NCBI RefSeq assembly: GCF_000423665.1
Contig: NZ_AUIK01000001.1
Coordinates: 296,669 to 360,668 of the forward strand
Length of the DNA: 64,000 nucleotides
Origin: Solirubrobacter soli DSM 22325
Lineage (GTDB): Bacteria > Actinomycetota > Thermoleophilia > Solirubrobacterales > Solirubrobacteraceae
Direction: 5' to 3'
Shown: positions 43,451-51,836 of the stretch, piece by piece
Layout of the letters: each line of letters opens with the position of its first letter
Numbering within the stretch: the stretch's first letter is position 1
The notes under the pieces: generated by a model
What the model was told of the DNA's origin: nothing
Databases searched by the model: none
What the model saw: the letters and a program-made list of their open reading frames with translations, nothing else
Made by a program: the position numbers and the translations under genes

Positions 43451-44541
43451 GCCGGTGTCCTTCGCTCGGGTGAGTACTCCAGTGGGAGCGGCGTGCCGCT
43501 GACGATCTGCTCCGCGAGCATGCGCGCGAACAATGGGCTGAGCGTGTAGCCGGACGATCCCACGACGATCGTGTAGAGGCCAGGCACCTCGGACTCGCCG
43601 AGCAGCGGGGAGACGTCATCGGTCCACGCGATCACGCCCGACCAGGTGCGCAGCAGGCGCACGTCGCGCAGCGCGGGCACGACGTCGACGGCGACCGCCG
43701 CGTTCCCGGCGGTCGATTCCCACGTCGTCGCCCAGCGTCCGGGCGCCTCCCGCGACGGCCAGCCGCCGCCGATGATGAACGTCCCGTTGTAGGCCTGCTT
43801 GAGGGTCAGGCGGCGCCCGATGTGCTGGATCATCGGCTCGAGCAGGCGGGCGCGCGGCTCGGTGACGTTGACGTGCAGGCCCATCGCGCGCATCGGCAGC
43901 CGCTGGAACCGCGGCGCCCACGCGCCCGCGGCATTGACCACCCGCTCGGCCTCGAAGACGCCGGCCGACGTCACGACGCGGAAGCCCGGTTCGATCGCGG
44001 TCACCTCGGCGTGCGTGACGATCTCCGCGCCTGACCTGCGCGCGAGCCGCTCGACCGCGATCAACGGGTTGACGTGGCCTTCGGCGGGGCAGTACGTCGC
44101 GCCGATCACCCGCTCGGACAGGTACGGCGCGAAGGCGCGCAGCTCGGCGCCTTCCAAGAGATGCGTCTCCAGCCCCGCCGCGGCCTCCAGCGGTTGCTTG
44201 TCGCGCAACAGCTGCAACTGCTCGGGCGTCTCGGCGACCATCAGCCCGCCGGTGACGTGGAAGTCGAGGCCGAGGTCGTCGTCGAGCGCCTTCCACAGCT
44301 CCGCCGCCTCGGCCGCGAGCCGCGTCTCCTCCTGCAGCCGCTCCGCCTCGCCGGGATCGTCCATCCCCTTGATGAACTGGTGGATCGCGATCTGCAGGTG
44401 CATCGAGCCGGCGTTGGTACCTGAGGCCTCGCGGTTGAGCTCGCCGCGCTCGACCAGGACGACGTCCACGCCCGCGCGCGCGAGGTGATCCGCGAGCGAG
44501 ACGCCCGCGATCCCGCCGCCGATGATCAGCACGTCCCTCAT
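43447..44541 (-). CDS. FAD-dependent amine dehydrogenase, beta-type (DAO fold) subunit
   Basis: The 364-residue DAO-family protein starts IIGGGIAGVSLADHLARAG and ends with GLYTIVVGSSGYTLSPLFA. It should carry the amine-oxidising FAD and pass electrons to the alpha subunit and the 2Fe-2S protein. It overlaps both neighbours by 4 bp (ATGA), which shows tight coupling. The name LhpB would fit if the operon is for hydroxyproline. Confidence 0.9.
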   Translation of the reverse strand: MRDVLIIGGGIAGVSLADHLARAGVDVVLVERGELNREASGTNAGSMHLQIAIHQFIKGMDDPGEAERLQEETRLAAEAAELWKALDDDLGLDFHVTGGLMVAETPEQLQLLRDKQPLEAAAGLETHLLEGAELRAFAPYLSERVIGATYCPAEGHVNPLIAVERLARRSGAEIVTHAEVTAIEPGFRVVTSAGVFEAERVVNAAGAWAPRFQRLPMRAMGLHVNVTEPRARLLEPMIQHIGRRLTLKQAYNGTFIIGGGWPSREAPGRWATTWESTAGNAAVAVDVVPALRDVRLLRTWSGVIAWTDDVSPLLGESEVPGLYTIVVGSSGYTLSPLFARMLAEQIVSGTPLPLEYSPERRTPA

Positions 44542-45902
44542 TGGAAGCGCCCGAGGTCCTCGTCCGGCTCGCGCGCGATCACGCCCAGCGCGACCGGCCG
44601 CGCGGGAAGGCGCGGGGTCGCGACCGCCGACGCGCCGATCAACGCGGCGACCTGGCGCTGGCAGTTGCGGCCCTGGCAGAGCCCCATGCCCGCGCGCGTG
44701 TAGGCCTTGGCCACGTTGATGTCCGACGTGTCCGCGTCCTCGAGCATCGCCCGCGTCACGCTCTCACAGCGGCAGACGATCGTGTCGGGCTGCGCGAGCT
44801 CGAACACGCCCGGGCCGACCCGGTGCATGCGCGCCAACGCGCCCCGGAAGGCCCGTTTGCGGGCGATCCGCGCCCGGATCGGCGCGTCGTTCGCATGCGA
44901 GATCGTGCCGAGGTCGAGCGCCGCCCCGAGCGCCGCCAGCCGCCCTTCGTCGACGGCGACGTACGACCCCTCGACGCCGGTCCCGTCCCCCGCGGCGAGC
45001 ACGCCCGGCACCGTCGTCCGCATCCACTCGTCGACCAGCACGACCGGGCCGCCGCGGTCCTCGTCGAACCCGACCTCGCAGCCCGCGAGCCGCGGCAGCT
45101 CGACCGAGGGAACGAACCCGTAGCCGAGGCACAGGGTGTCGACCGCGACGGTCTCCTCGGTGCCGGCGAGCACCCGCCAGTCGCCGTCGACCGCGGCGTG
45201 GGTGACGGACTCGACGCGGCCGTCGCCTTCGGCGCGCACGACGATGCGGCCGTAGCGCAGCGGCGTCCCCCGCAACTGCGCGCGATAGCGGACCGCGTCA
45301 CGGAGCAGCCCCACGTTCCCCCGCGCGGCGAACGCCATCCGCGCCACGTCACCCGGCCGCGGCGCCGGCCCCGCCTCCAGCACGCCGACGACGTTCGCGC
45401 CGTACCCGCGCAACTGCGCCGGGAACGCGAGCGCGAGCGGCCCGCTCCCCGCGAAGAGCATGCGCTCCCCCGGCAGCACCCGCTGCGTCTTGACCAACGT
45501 CTGCGCGCCGCCCGCGGTGAGCACGCCCGGGAGCGTCCAGCCGGGGAACGCCACCGGTCGGTCGTGCGCGCCCGCGGCGAGGAGCAGCCGCCGAAACGCC
45601 ACGCGACGCGCCGACTCGCCCTCCGTCGCCAACACGGCTTCGAACCCCTCGATCGCCAGCGCGACCGTCTGCGTCATCACCCGCGCCGCGGACGCCGCGT
45701 CGATCAGCGCGCGGCCACGCAGGTGATCGGCGCCGAGCGCCCGGTGATCGCGAACGACAAAGCCCGGCTGCTTGTAGATCTGGCCGCCGAGCGTGACCCG
45801 CTCATCGACGAGGCCGACGTCGAGCCCGGCGGCGGCGCCCTCGGCCGCCGCCGCCAACCCGGCCGGACCCCCTCCGACGATCAGCAGGTCATACGACTCC
45901 AC
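44538..45902 (-). CDS. NAD(P)/FAD-dependent oxidoreductase, alpha-type subunit with BFD-like iron-sulfur motif
   Basis: The 454-residue protein has two dinucleotide folds (VGGGPAGLAAAAEG and FAGSGPLALAFP). It ends in a BFD-like domain with CRCE and CQGRNCQ that binds 2Fe-2S. This is the HcnB, OoxA or LhpE type of subunit. It follows the solute-binding protein gene by 1 bp. With the 43447 and 42249 products it forms the predicted heteromeric dehydrogenase. Confidence 0.9.
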   Translation of the reverse strand: MESYDLLIVGGGPAGLAAAAEGAAAGLDVGLVDERVTLGGQIYKQPGFVVRDHRALGADHLRGRALIDAASAARVMTQTVALAIEGFEAVLATEGESARRVAFRRLLLAAGAHDRPVAFPGWTLPGVLTAGGAQTLVKTQRVLPGERMLFAGSGPLALAFPAQLRGYGANVVGVLEAGPAPRPGDVARMAFAARGNVGLLRDAVRYRAQLRGTPLRYGRIVVRAEGDGRVESVTHAAVDGDWRVLAGTEETVAVDTLCLGYGFVPSVELPRLAGCEVGFDEDRGGPVVLVDEWMRTTVPGVLAAGDGTGVEGSYVAVDEGRLAALGAALDLGTISHANDAPIRARIARKRAFRGALARMHRVGPGVFELAQPDTIVCRCESVTRAMLEDADTSDINVAKAYTRAGMGLCQGRNCQRQVAALIGASAVATPRLPARPVALGVIAREPDEDLGRFQ

Positions 45903-45903
45903 C

Positions 45904-46767
45904 TCAACAGGAGGGCATCGGTGGGAACGCGTCGACCGCGAAGTCCTTCTTGTAGATGCGCTCGAGCGTCCCGTCGTTCTGCGCCTTGCAGAGCCAGCCG
46001 TCGAGGAACTTGATGAACTCCTCGTTGCCCTTCGGCACGGCCCACGAGCCGTACTGGACGTCGAGCGGCTTCTCGATCGCGGCCTTGTCGAGCTTGCCGG
46101 CGTTGGAGGCCTGGAACTGGGCGAGCAGATAGTCCTCGACCACGATGCCGTCGGCGCGGCCGGTGGCGACCTCGAGGAACGCGGCGTTCTGGTCCGGGAA
46201 GCCCTGGACCTTCGCGTTCGGGAACAGCTTCTTGGCGAGCTGCTCGCCGGAGGAGCCCTGCAGCGCCGTGATCGTCTTGCCCTTCGCGTTGAGCGGATCG
46301 ACGGACGTGATCGAGGCGGCGTCCTTCGACGGCACGCCGAGCACGAGCGCGTACGGCACGTAGGCGCGGGTGAAGTCGACGACCTGCTTGCGCTCGTCGG
46401 TCGGCGTCAAGCCCACGGAGACCATGTCGAACTTCTTCGACTGCAGGCCTGGGATGAGGCCGTTGAAGTCGAGGTTCTGGATGTTGAGCTTGGCGTTGAG
46501 GGCGGGCGCGAGTTCGTTGAGCAGGTCGACGTCATAGCCGGCGGGCTTGCCGCTGTCGTCGAGGTACATCTCGGGCTTGAACTGGAGGTTCATGCCGACG
46601 GTCAGCTGGCCCGCGTTCAAGGGCTTGAAGCCGTTGGACGCAGCGGTGCTCTCCGACTTCGCCGCCCCCGAGTCGCTGCTCTTGTCGTCGCCCCCGCAGC
46701 CCGCGAACGCGAGCGCCGCGGTGGCCGCGAACGCCGCCAGCGCGACGGTGGTCCTCACTCCGAACAT
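45904..46767 (-). CDS. polar amino acid ABC transporter, substrate-binding lipoprotein
   Basis: The 287-residue protein has a lipoprotein signal (AALAFAGC, lipobox Cys near residue 23), a Ser/Ala-rich linker and an SBP family 3 domain (LTVGMNLQFKPEMYLD, then GLIPGLQSKKFDMV). It captures an amino acid or amine at the outer face of the membrane. Permease and ATPase genes precede it. Confidence 0.93.
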   Translation of the reverse strand: MFGVRTTVALAAFAATAALAFAGCGGDDKSSDSGAAKSESTAASNGFKPLNAGQLTVGMNLQFKPEMYLDDSGKPAGYDVDLLNELAPALNAKLNIQNLDFNGLIPGLQSKKFDMVSVGLTPTDERKQVVDFTRAYVPYALVLGVPSKDAASITSVDPLNAKGKTITALQGSSGEQLAKKLFPNAKVQGFPDQNAAFLEVATGRADGIVVEDYLLAQFQASNAGKLDKAAIEKPLDVQYGSWAVPKGNEEFIKFLDGWLCKAQNDGTLERIYKKDFAVDAFPPMPSC

Positions 46768-46779
46768 CCACGGCCTCCT

Positions 46780-47526
46780 TCAGGTTGTGACGCCGACGCG
46801 ACTGACGACGGCCTCGATGCGGCGGCGCTTGCGCCGGGTCACCATCTGGGCGACACGGCCCTTGGGCGGGCTCTCCATGAGCTTCTCGATCGCCCGGAAG
46901 ATGAAGTCGATGGCGAACGCGACGACGACGTAGAGCACCGCGGCGCCGGTGTAGAGGACGAACGGCTGGAAGTACGTCGAGTTCACGTTCTGGGTGACGC
47001 GGACGACCTCGGTCAGCCCGATCACCGTGAACGTCGACGTGTCCTTGACCATCCCGATGAACATCGAGCCGATGTTCGGGATCGCGATCTTGGTCGCCTG
47101 TGGCAGCGTGACCGACAAGAAGACGCGGATCGGGTGCATGCCGCACGCGAGGCCGGCCTCGCGCTGGCCGTGCGGGATCGCCTCCAGCGCCGAGCGGTAC
47201 ATCTCCGAGATGAACGCGCTGTAGAGCAGCGTCAGCGCGATCACGCCCGCCTGGAACGTGCTGAACTCGACGCCGAGCACGAGCGAGAGGCCGAAGTAGA
47301 CCCAGATCACGCTGACCAGCGCCGGGACGCCGCGGAAGATGTTGATGTAGATCGCGGCCAGCCACGACAGCGGCGGCGCGCTCATCCGCATCAGCGCGAG
47401 GAACAGGCCGACGATCGTCGACAACACGAGCGCCACGAGCGAGACCTCGAGCGCGACGAGCAGGCCGTGCAGGAGCGCCGAGCGGTTGTCCCACAGCAGG
47501 CTCCAGTTGTTGACGGCGAAGGTCAC
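46780..47526 (-). CDS. polar amino acid ABC transporter, permease
   Basis: The 248-residue HisM-type permease has about five membrane helices and the EAA loop [20 protein letters not shown]. The GTG start overlaps the ATPase stop by 4 bp. A basic C-terminal tail (RRKRRRIE) is longer than usual. It works as a homodimer because only one permease gene is present. Confidence 0.93.
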   Translation of the reverse strand: MTFAVNNWSLLWDNRSALLHGLLVALEVSLVALVLSTIVGLFLALMRMSAPPLSWLAAIYINIFRGVPALVSVIWVYFGLSLVLGVEFSTFQAGVIALTLLYSAFISEMYRSALEAIPHGQREAGLACGMHPIRVFLSVTLPQATKIAIPNIGSMFIGMVKDTSTFTVIGLTEVVRVTQNVNSTYFQPFVLYTGAAVLYVVVAFAIDFIFRAIEKLMESPPKGRVAQMVTRRKRRRIEAVVSRVGVTT

Positions 47527-48302
47527 AGCACCGCCGCCAGGAAGTTCTTCGTGCGCGGGTTCGAGCAGGTCTCGAAGAAGCCCCGCGGGCCCTGCTCGAC
47601 GATCATGCCTTCGTCCATGAACACGTTCTGATCGCCGACCTCGCGGGCGAAGCCGAGCTCGTGGGTGACGACGACCATCGTCATGCCCGACTCGGCGACA
47701 TGACGCATGACGCTGAGCACCTCGCCGACCAGCTCGGGGTCGAGCGCCGAGGTCGGCTCGTCGAACAGCATCACCTTCGGGTCCAGCGCGAGCGCCCGCG
47801 CGATCGCGACCCGCTGCTGCTGGCCGCCGGACATCTCGCGCGGGAAGTGCGCGGCGTGGCGCAGCAACCCGACCCGGTTCAGCGCGTGCGCGGCCCGCTC
47901 CTCGGCCTCGTTGCGCTTGACGCCCTTCACCCGCCGCAGCGGCAGCGTGATGTTCTCGAGCGCGGTCAGGTGCGGGAAGAGGTTGAACTGCTGGAAGACC
48001 ATCCCGACGGTGCGGCGCAGCTCGATGGCGGAGCCACCCTTGGCGTACTCCTTGCCGTCGACCTTGACCGAGCCCGACGTGGGCGGCTCGAGCAGGTTGA
48101 TCGTGCGCAGCAGCGTCGACTTGCCTGACCCGGACGGACCGAAGATCACGACGTGCTCGCCCGCGTGCACCGTCAGGTCGACGCCCTTGAGGACCTCGTT
48201 GTCGCCGAAGGACTTGCGGATCCCCGTCAGCTCGACGACGACGCGGCTCGCCACTTCAGAGGCGTTCGGGAGGGAAATCGTGCTGTCCTCGACTGCTCGC
48301 AT
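47523..48302 (-). CDS. polar amino acid ABC transporter, ATPase
   Basis: The 259-residue protein has Walker [10 protein letters not shown], signature [15 protein letters not shown], Walker [13 protein letters not shown] and the H-loop VVVTHE. It is the GlnQ/HisP type and heads the seven-gene operon. ATG 48302 is used; a GTG at 48254 is an alternative that fits the common family start better. The upstream region holds GCGAAC-N4-GTTCGC. Confidence 0.93.
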   Translation of the reverse strand: MRAVEDSTISLPNASEVASRVVVELTGIRKSFGDNEVLKGVDLTVHAGEHVVIFGPSGSGKSTLLRTINLLEPPTSGSVKVDGKEYAKGGSAIELRRTVGMVFQQFNLFPHLTALENITLPLRRVKGVKRNEAEERAAHALNRVGLLRHAAHFPREMSGGQQQRVAIARALALDPKVMLFDEPTSALDPELVGEVLSVMRHVAESGMTMVVVTHELGFAREVGDQNVFMDEGMIVEQGPRGFFETCSNPRTKNFLAAVL

Positions 48303-48319
48303 AGCGAACTATGGTTCGC
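48294..48319. promoter_or_regulatory. operator region of the ABC/dehydrogenase operon
   Basis: The motif TGCTCGCATAGCG (48294-48306) abuts a perfect inverted repeat GCGAAC-TATG-GTTCGC (48304-48319). Both sit at the 5' end of the operon. CATAGT on the minus strand (48313-48308) could be a -10. Confidence 0.6.
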
Positions 48320-48357
48320 ATGGTGCACGATGAGGGTGGGAGTGTCAAGCCGGAGTT

Positions 48358-48508
48358 CGTCGACGAATGGTCGGTCCGGCCGATGTGGTGCAGCCGCCAG
48401 TGGCTCGGGCCGCGCGCGCTCGCGATGCGGCCCTCTGGGCCGTGAGCAGCGCGGGTGGCGCGAGACGCCGCGGATGCGCCGCAGCGGGCGAACCGGTATT
48501 CGTCGACG
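48358..48508. repeat. 150-bp palindrome-ended element, copy 2
   Basis: The ends CGTCGACGAAT (48358-48368) and ATTCGTCGACG (48498-48508) pair perfectly. Compared with copy 1, T in the left arm is C and the paired A in the right arm is G. The interior hairpins GGCCC-TCT-GGGCC, GGCG-N5-CGCC and GCGG-N5-CCGC are kept. It ends 6 bp past the stop of the SDR gene at 48515. Confidence 0.9.
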
Positions 48509-48514
48509 GGCTCC

Positions 48515-49267
48515 TCACCGGATGTGACTGGCCCCGTTGACGTCGAGCGTGGCGCCCGTCAGGTTCGGCACGGAGCCCTCCGCGAGGAACGCGATCGTGC
48601 GCGCCACCTCGATCGGCTCGACCATCGCGCCCATGGCCAGCGCGGCGTTGACGGCGTCGATTCCTCCGCGGTACGTGGCGGAGATCTCCGACAGCGGCGT
48701 GCGCACGATCCCGGGTGCGACGACGTAGGCGAGGACGCCCTCGCGGGCGTGGTTACGGGCGATCGTCTGGATCAGGTTGCGGATCGCGGCCTTGGACGCC
48801 GCGTAGGCGGTGAGCGAGGGGATCGCGCTGCCACGCTCGGCGGCCCAGCTGGAGAGCCCGATGATCGTGCCGCCACCGCTCTGCGTGAAGTGGTTGACCG
48901 CTTCCCGGACGAGGCTCGCCGGCTCGAGCACGTTGACGCGCATGGTGCGCTCCCACCCCTCGTCCCACTGCTCGTCACTGCCGTCGAGCGGGGTCTCGGG
49001 CATCGTCGCGGCGTTGACGACGACGGTGTCGATGCGGTCGCGCCACCGCAGCGCGTCCTGCCACAGCGCGCGAGCGCCGCCGCGCACCGACAGGTCCCCC
49101 TGCACCACCGTCCAGCGCTCCTCGGGCGCGTCCGCGCAGGCGGCGATCGCGTCGTCGCGATCGTTGGCGTAGTGCGCGATCACGTGGGCGCCCTGGCGCA
49201 GGAGCTCCTGCGCCGTGACCGACCCGATGCCGCCCGACGCGCCGGTCAAAAGGACCGTCTTGTCCAT
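48515..49267 (-). CDS. short-chain dehydrogenase/reductase
   Basis: The 250-residue SDR has TGASGGIG, a NAATMPE motif where most members have NAG, SSWAAE and the catalytic YAASK. ATG 49267 follows CAGGAG; an upstream in-frame start lies inside the repeat and is rejected. The substrate is unknown. It stands between repeat copies 3 and 2 as a single-gene unit. Confidence 0.9.
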   Translation of the reverse strand: MDKTVLLTGASGGIGSVTAQELLRQGAHVIAHYANDRDDAIAACADAPEERWTVVQGDLSVRGGARALWQDALRWRDRIDTVVVNAATMPETPLDGSDEQWDEGWERTMRVNVLEPASLVREAVNHFTQSGGGTIIGLSSWAAERGSAIPSLTAYAASKAAIRNLIQTIARNHAREGVLAYVVAPGIVRTPLSEISATYRGGIDAVNAALAMGAMVEPIEVARTIAFLAEGSVPNLTGATLDVNGASHIR

Positions 49268-49284
49268 CGCTGGCTCCTGGAGTT

Positions 49285-49435
49285 CGTTGATGAATGGTCG
49301 ATCCGACCGATGTGGTGCAGCCGCCAGTGGCTCGCGTCGCACGCGCTCGCGATGCGGCCCTCTGGGCCGTGAGCAGCGCGAGTGGCGCGAGACGCTGCGG
49401 ATGTGCCGCAGCGGGCGTACCGGTATTCATCAACG
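49285..49435. repeat. 150-bp palindrome-ended element, copy 3
   Basis: The ends CGTTGATGAAT (49285-49295) and ATTCATCAACG (49425-49435) pair perfectly. Relative to copy 1 a C-G pair has become T-A. One inner stem now has a G-U pair (GGCG with CGCT), so pairing is still possible. It ends 5 bp past the stop of the SDR gene at 49441 and 17 bp before the next gene. Confidence 0.9.
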
Positions 49436-49440
49436 GGCTC

Positions 49441-50121
49441 CTAGCCGATGCCGCCGTCGACCGGCAGCAGGTGTCCGGTGATGCCGGTCGCGCCGGCGAG
49501 GAAGTACACGGCGTCGGCGACCTCGCGCGCGGTCGCGATCCGTCCGAGCGCGGTGCCGGCCGCGGCGGCGGCAAGCGCCTCCTCGACGGAGAGTCCGCCC
49601 GCCTGCTCGCGGCGGCGCATGCGGTCGAGCAACGCCTGCGTCGCGATCGGGCCCGGCCCGACCGCGTTGACGCGGATCCCGCGCCGGCCGAGGTCGAGCG
49701 CGGCGGCGCGGACGATCCCGAGCACCGCGTGCTTGCTCGCGACGTAGGCGGCGAGGTTCGGATCGCCCTTCCATGAGTTGAGGCTGGCGACGACGACGAT
49801 CGCGCCACCGTCGACCACGCGAGCGTGCTTGAGGGTGGCCGCGACGCCGCGGGCGTTGACGGCGAAGACCTCGTCCCACTCCGCGAGGTCGAGCTGATCG
49901 ATGCTCGACCATGGCGGGACGACGCCCGCCGCGGCGACGACGACGTCGAACTCCTCGGTCAGCGCCTCGCGGAGCGCGTCCTCGTCGCGCACGTCGACCC
50001 GCTTGGTCGGCCACGCGCCGTCGGTGAGATCGAGGATCAGGCCGGTCGCGCCGGCGCGCGCGAAGCGCTCGACGATCGCGGCGCCGATACCCGAGGCCCC
50101 ACCCGTGACGAGCACCCTCAT
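49441..50121 (-). CDS. short-chain dehydrogenase/reductase
   Basis: The 226-residue SDR has TGGASGIGAA, AAAGVVPPW and the catalytic YVASK, and ends in GITGHLLPVDGGIG. ATG 50121 overlaps the stop of the LLM gene (ATGA). The N-terminus is shorter than usual between strand 2 and NAG, so it is a compact member. It probably acts on the product or substrate of the LLM enzyme. Confidence 0.9.
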   Translation of the reverse strand: MRVLVTGGASGIGAAIVERFARAGATGLILDLTDGAWPTKRVDVRDEDALREALTEEFDVVVAAAGVVPPWSSIDQLDLAEWDEVFAVNARGVAATLKHARVVDGGAIVVVASLNSWKGDPNLAAYVASKHAVLGIVRAAALDLGRRGIRVNAVGPGPIATQALLDRMRRREQAGGLSVEEALAAAAAGTALGRIATAREVADAVYFLAGATGITGHLLPVDGGIG

Positions 50122-50897
50122 CCGTAGACCTCCCGCACGCGCTGCGCGTCGTCGATCGGCACGTCGACGATCACCTCGTCGACGTCGAACTCCTTCAACC
50201 GCTCGGCGACGAGCGCCTCGCGGCCGAGCGAGCCGACGATGCGCAGGACGATACGGCCGTCGAAGACCAGGGTCGACGGGTCGAGCTTGTCCGCGTCCTG
50301 CTGCGCGAGCCAGCCGCTGTTGCGGGCCGCCCGTCGCAAGGCCGCGGGCGAGTGGCCGCCGATCAGGATCGGGATCTCGCTCGGCGCCGGTAGGCACAGC
50401 GTGCCCTCGGGCAGGTCGTAGAACTCGCTGCGCCGCGCGTCCGTCCGGCCCGTCCAGCACTCGCGCAGGATCGCGATCCACTCGTCCATGCGCGCCCCGC
50501 GGCGCTCGAACGGCACGTTGAGCGCGGCGAACTCCTCGGCCAGCCAGCCGGCGCCGACTCCCAGCTCGAGACGCCCTCCGGAGGCCACGTCGATCGACGC
50601 GGCCTGCTTCGCGAGCTGCACCGGGTTGCGCTGCGGGAGCACCAGCGCCGCGGTGCCGAGCCGGACCCGCGTCGTCACCGCGGCGGCCAGCGCAAGCGCG
50701 ATCAATGCGTCCACGTAGGGGATGTCCGTCGCCCAGGTCACCTGCCCGAACGGATACGGCGACTCGATGCGCTCGGGCATCACGATGTGATCCGCGACCC
50801 AGAGCGAGTCGAAGCCCGCGCGCTCGAGCGCGACCGCCGCCGCCGGGATGTCAGCGGACAGTGGTCCGCTGTTCGGTAGTTTCGCCCCGATTCGCAT
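50118..50897 (-). CDS. LLM-class (luciferase-like) F420- or flavin-dependent oxidoreductase
   Basis: The 259-residue protein has the LLM start RIGAKLPNSGPL, ERAGFDSLWVADHIVMP, and LPQRNPVQLAKQAASIDVASGGRLELGVGAGW. These are typical of F420-dependent oxidoreductases of actinobacteria. It forms an operon with the SDR downstream. Its start lies 2 bp after a copy of the TGCTCG-type motif. Confidence 0.9.
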   Translation of the reverse strand: MRIGAKLPNSGPLSADIPAAAVALERAGFDSLWVADHIVMPERIESPYPFGQVTWATDIPYVDALIALALAAAVTTRVRLGTAALVLPQRNPVQLAKQAASIDVASGGRLELGVGAGWLAEEFAALNVPFERRGARMDEWIAILRECWTGRTDARRSEFYDLPEGTLCLPAPSEIPILIGGHSPAALRRAARNSGWLAQQDADKLDPSTLVFDGRIVLRIVGSLGREALVAERLKEFDVDEVIVDVPIDDAQRVREVYG

Positions 50898-50898
50898 T

Positions 50899-50933
50899 CG
50901 CTCGCATTGCGGGAGATCGCCCGATCTGCGAGC
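50899..50933. promoter_or_regulatory. operator region between LLM and VOC genes
   Basis: CGCTCGCATTGCG (50899-50911) is a copy of the regional motif. It is followed by AGATCG-CC-CGATCT (50914-50927) and GCGAGC (50928-50933). GCTCGC and GCGAGC also form an outer inverted repeat. The gap serves two divergent genes (starts 50897 and 50943). Confidence 0.5.
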
Positions 50934-50942
50934 ATCGTACCG

Positions 50943-51836
50943 ATGATGCTGGGTGTCGATCACATCGGGGTCGGTGTCTCCGACATGAGCCGGTCGAAGG
51001 CGTTCTGGGCCGAGGTCGGATTCAGCGACGTCGCGTTCGACTACCAAGGCCCGCTCGCCGGTCCGGCCGGGACCGTCGAAGCGCACGTCGTCTGGCTGCG
51101 CCCCGCGAACCCCACCGTGCTCGGCTCCGGGGCGGTGAAGCTCGTGGCGTTGGCAGACCCGCCGCCGATGCCCGAAGGGATGGCGTGGGGTGAGCGCGGC
51201 GTCTGCGAGGTCTGCGTCCACGTCAAGGGCCAGGCCAAGCTCTACGAGCGGCTCGTCGCACACGGCTACCCGGCGCTGATGGAGCCCAACTCCTCGCCCC
51301 TGGATCCGTTCGGCACGATGTGCTCGCTGTCGTACGTCGCCGACCCGGACGGCACGAAGATCGAGCTGATCGAGTGGCTCGACTACGAGGCGCCGTTCCC
51401 GTGGGAGGACGGCCCGCAGGGCGTCAACCACGTCGCGTTCGGGGTCGAGTCGATCGAGCGGACGCGCGCGTTCTACACGGCGCTCGGCTTCACCGGGATG
51501 GTCTTCGACTCCGACGGCGTGTTCGACCCGATGGACCCCTGGTTCCCCTCCGGCAAGGCGCCGCGGATGAAGATGACGCTGCTCACGAACCCGTTCGGCG
51601 CGGGGATGGAGCCGGTCGAGTCCTTCCCGCCCTCGCCCGACATGCGCGGCGAGTGGGGCCATCTCGGGCCGTTCGACTTCGGCGTCGGCGTGCGCAACCT
51701 CGACGTCGCGGCCCGCGCGGTCGAGCTGGTGGGCGAGCCGTTCACGGTCGAGTTGGGCGACGGCGCGAGCTGGCGCTACGCCTACTTCGCCGACCCGGAC
51801 GGCACGCCCGTGTGTCTGTCTGAGACCCGGTTCTAG
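50943..51836 (+). CDS. two-domain VOC protein, dioxygenase-like
   Basis: The 297-residue protein has two VOC domains (LGVDHIGVGVSDMSRSKAFW and GVNHVAFGVESIERTRAFY), each ending in a YVADPDGTKIELIE-type segment. This is the layout of extradiol-type dioxygenases or epimerase-like VOC proteins. ATG 50943 or 50946 may be used. It converges with the IclR gene, with a 4-bp overlap of stops. Confidence 0.87.
   Translation: MMLGVDHIGVGVSDMSRSKAFWAEVGFSDVAFDYQGPLAGPAGTVEAHVVWLRPANPTVLGSGAVKLVALADPPPMPEGMAWGERGVCEVCVHVKGQAKLYERLVAHGYPALMEPNSSPLDPFGTMCSLSYVADPDGTKIELIEWLDYEAPFPWEDGPQGVNHVAFGVESIERTRAFYTALGFTGMVFDSDGVFDPMDPWFPSGKAPRMKMTLLTNPFGAGMEPVESFPPSPDMRGEWGHLGPFDFGVGVRNLDVAARAVELVGEPFTVELGDGASWRYAYFADPDGTPVCLSETRF

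Noticed and set aside
45793..47631. Plus-strand 600-codon frame opposite the ABC transporter genes
   Set aside because: The composition is Arg/Asp/His-rich with no family pattern, and the opposite strand encodes clear transporter and dehydrogenase proteins.
42089..49435. A small conserved protein (starting VDEYR on the minus strand) encoded by the three repeat copies
   Set aside because: Copies 2 and 3 keep a frame, but copy 1 has a frameshift in its GGCCC loop and there is no consistent start codon. Changes pair between the arms, which fits structure better than coding.
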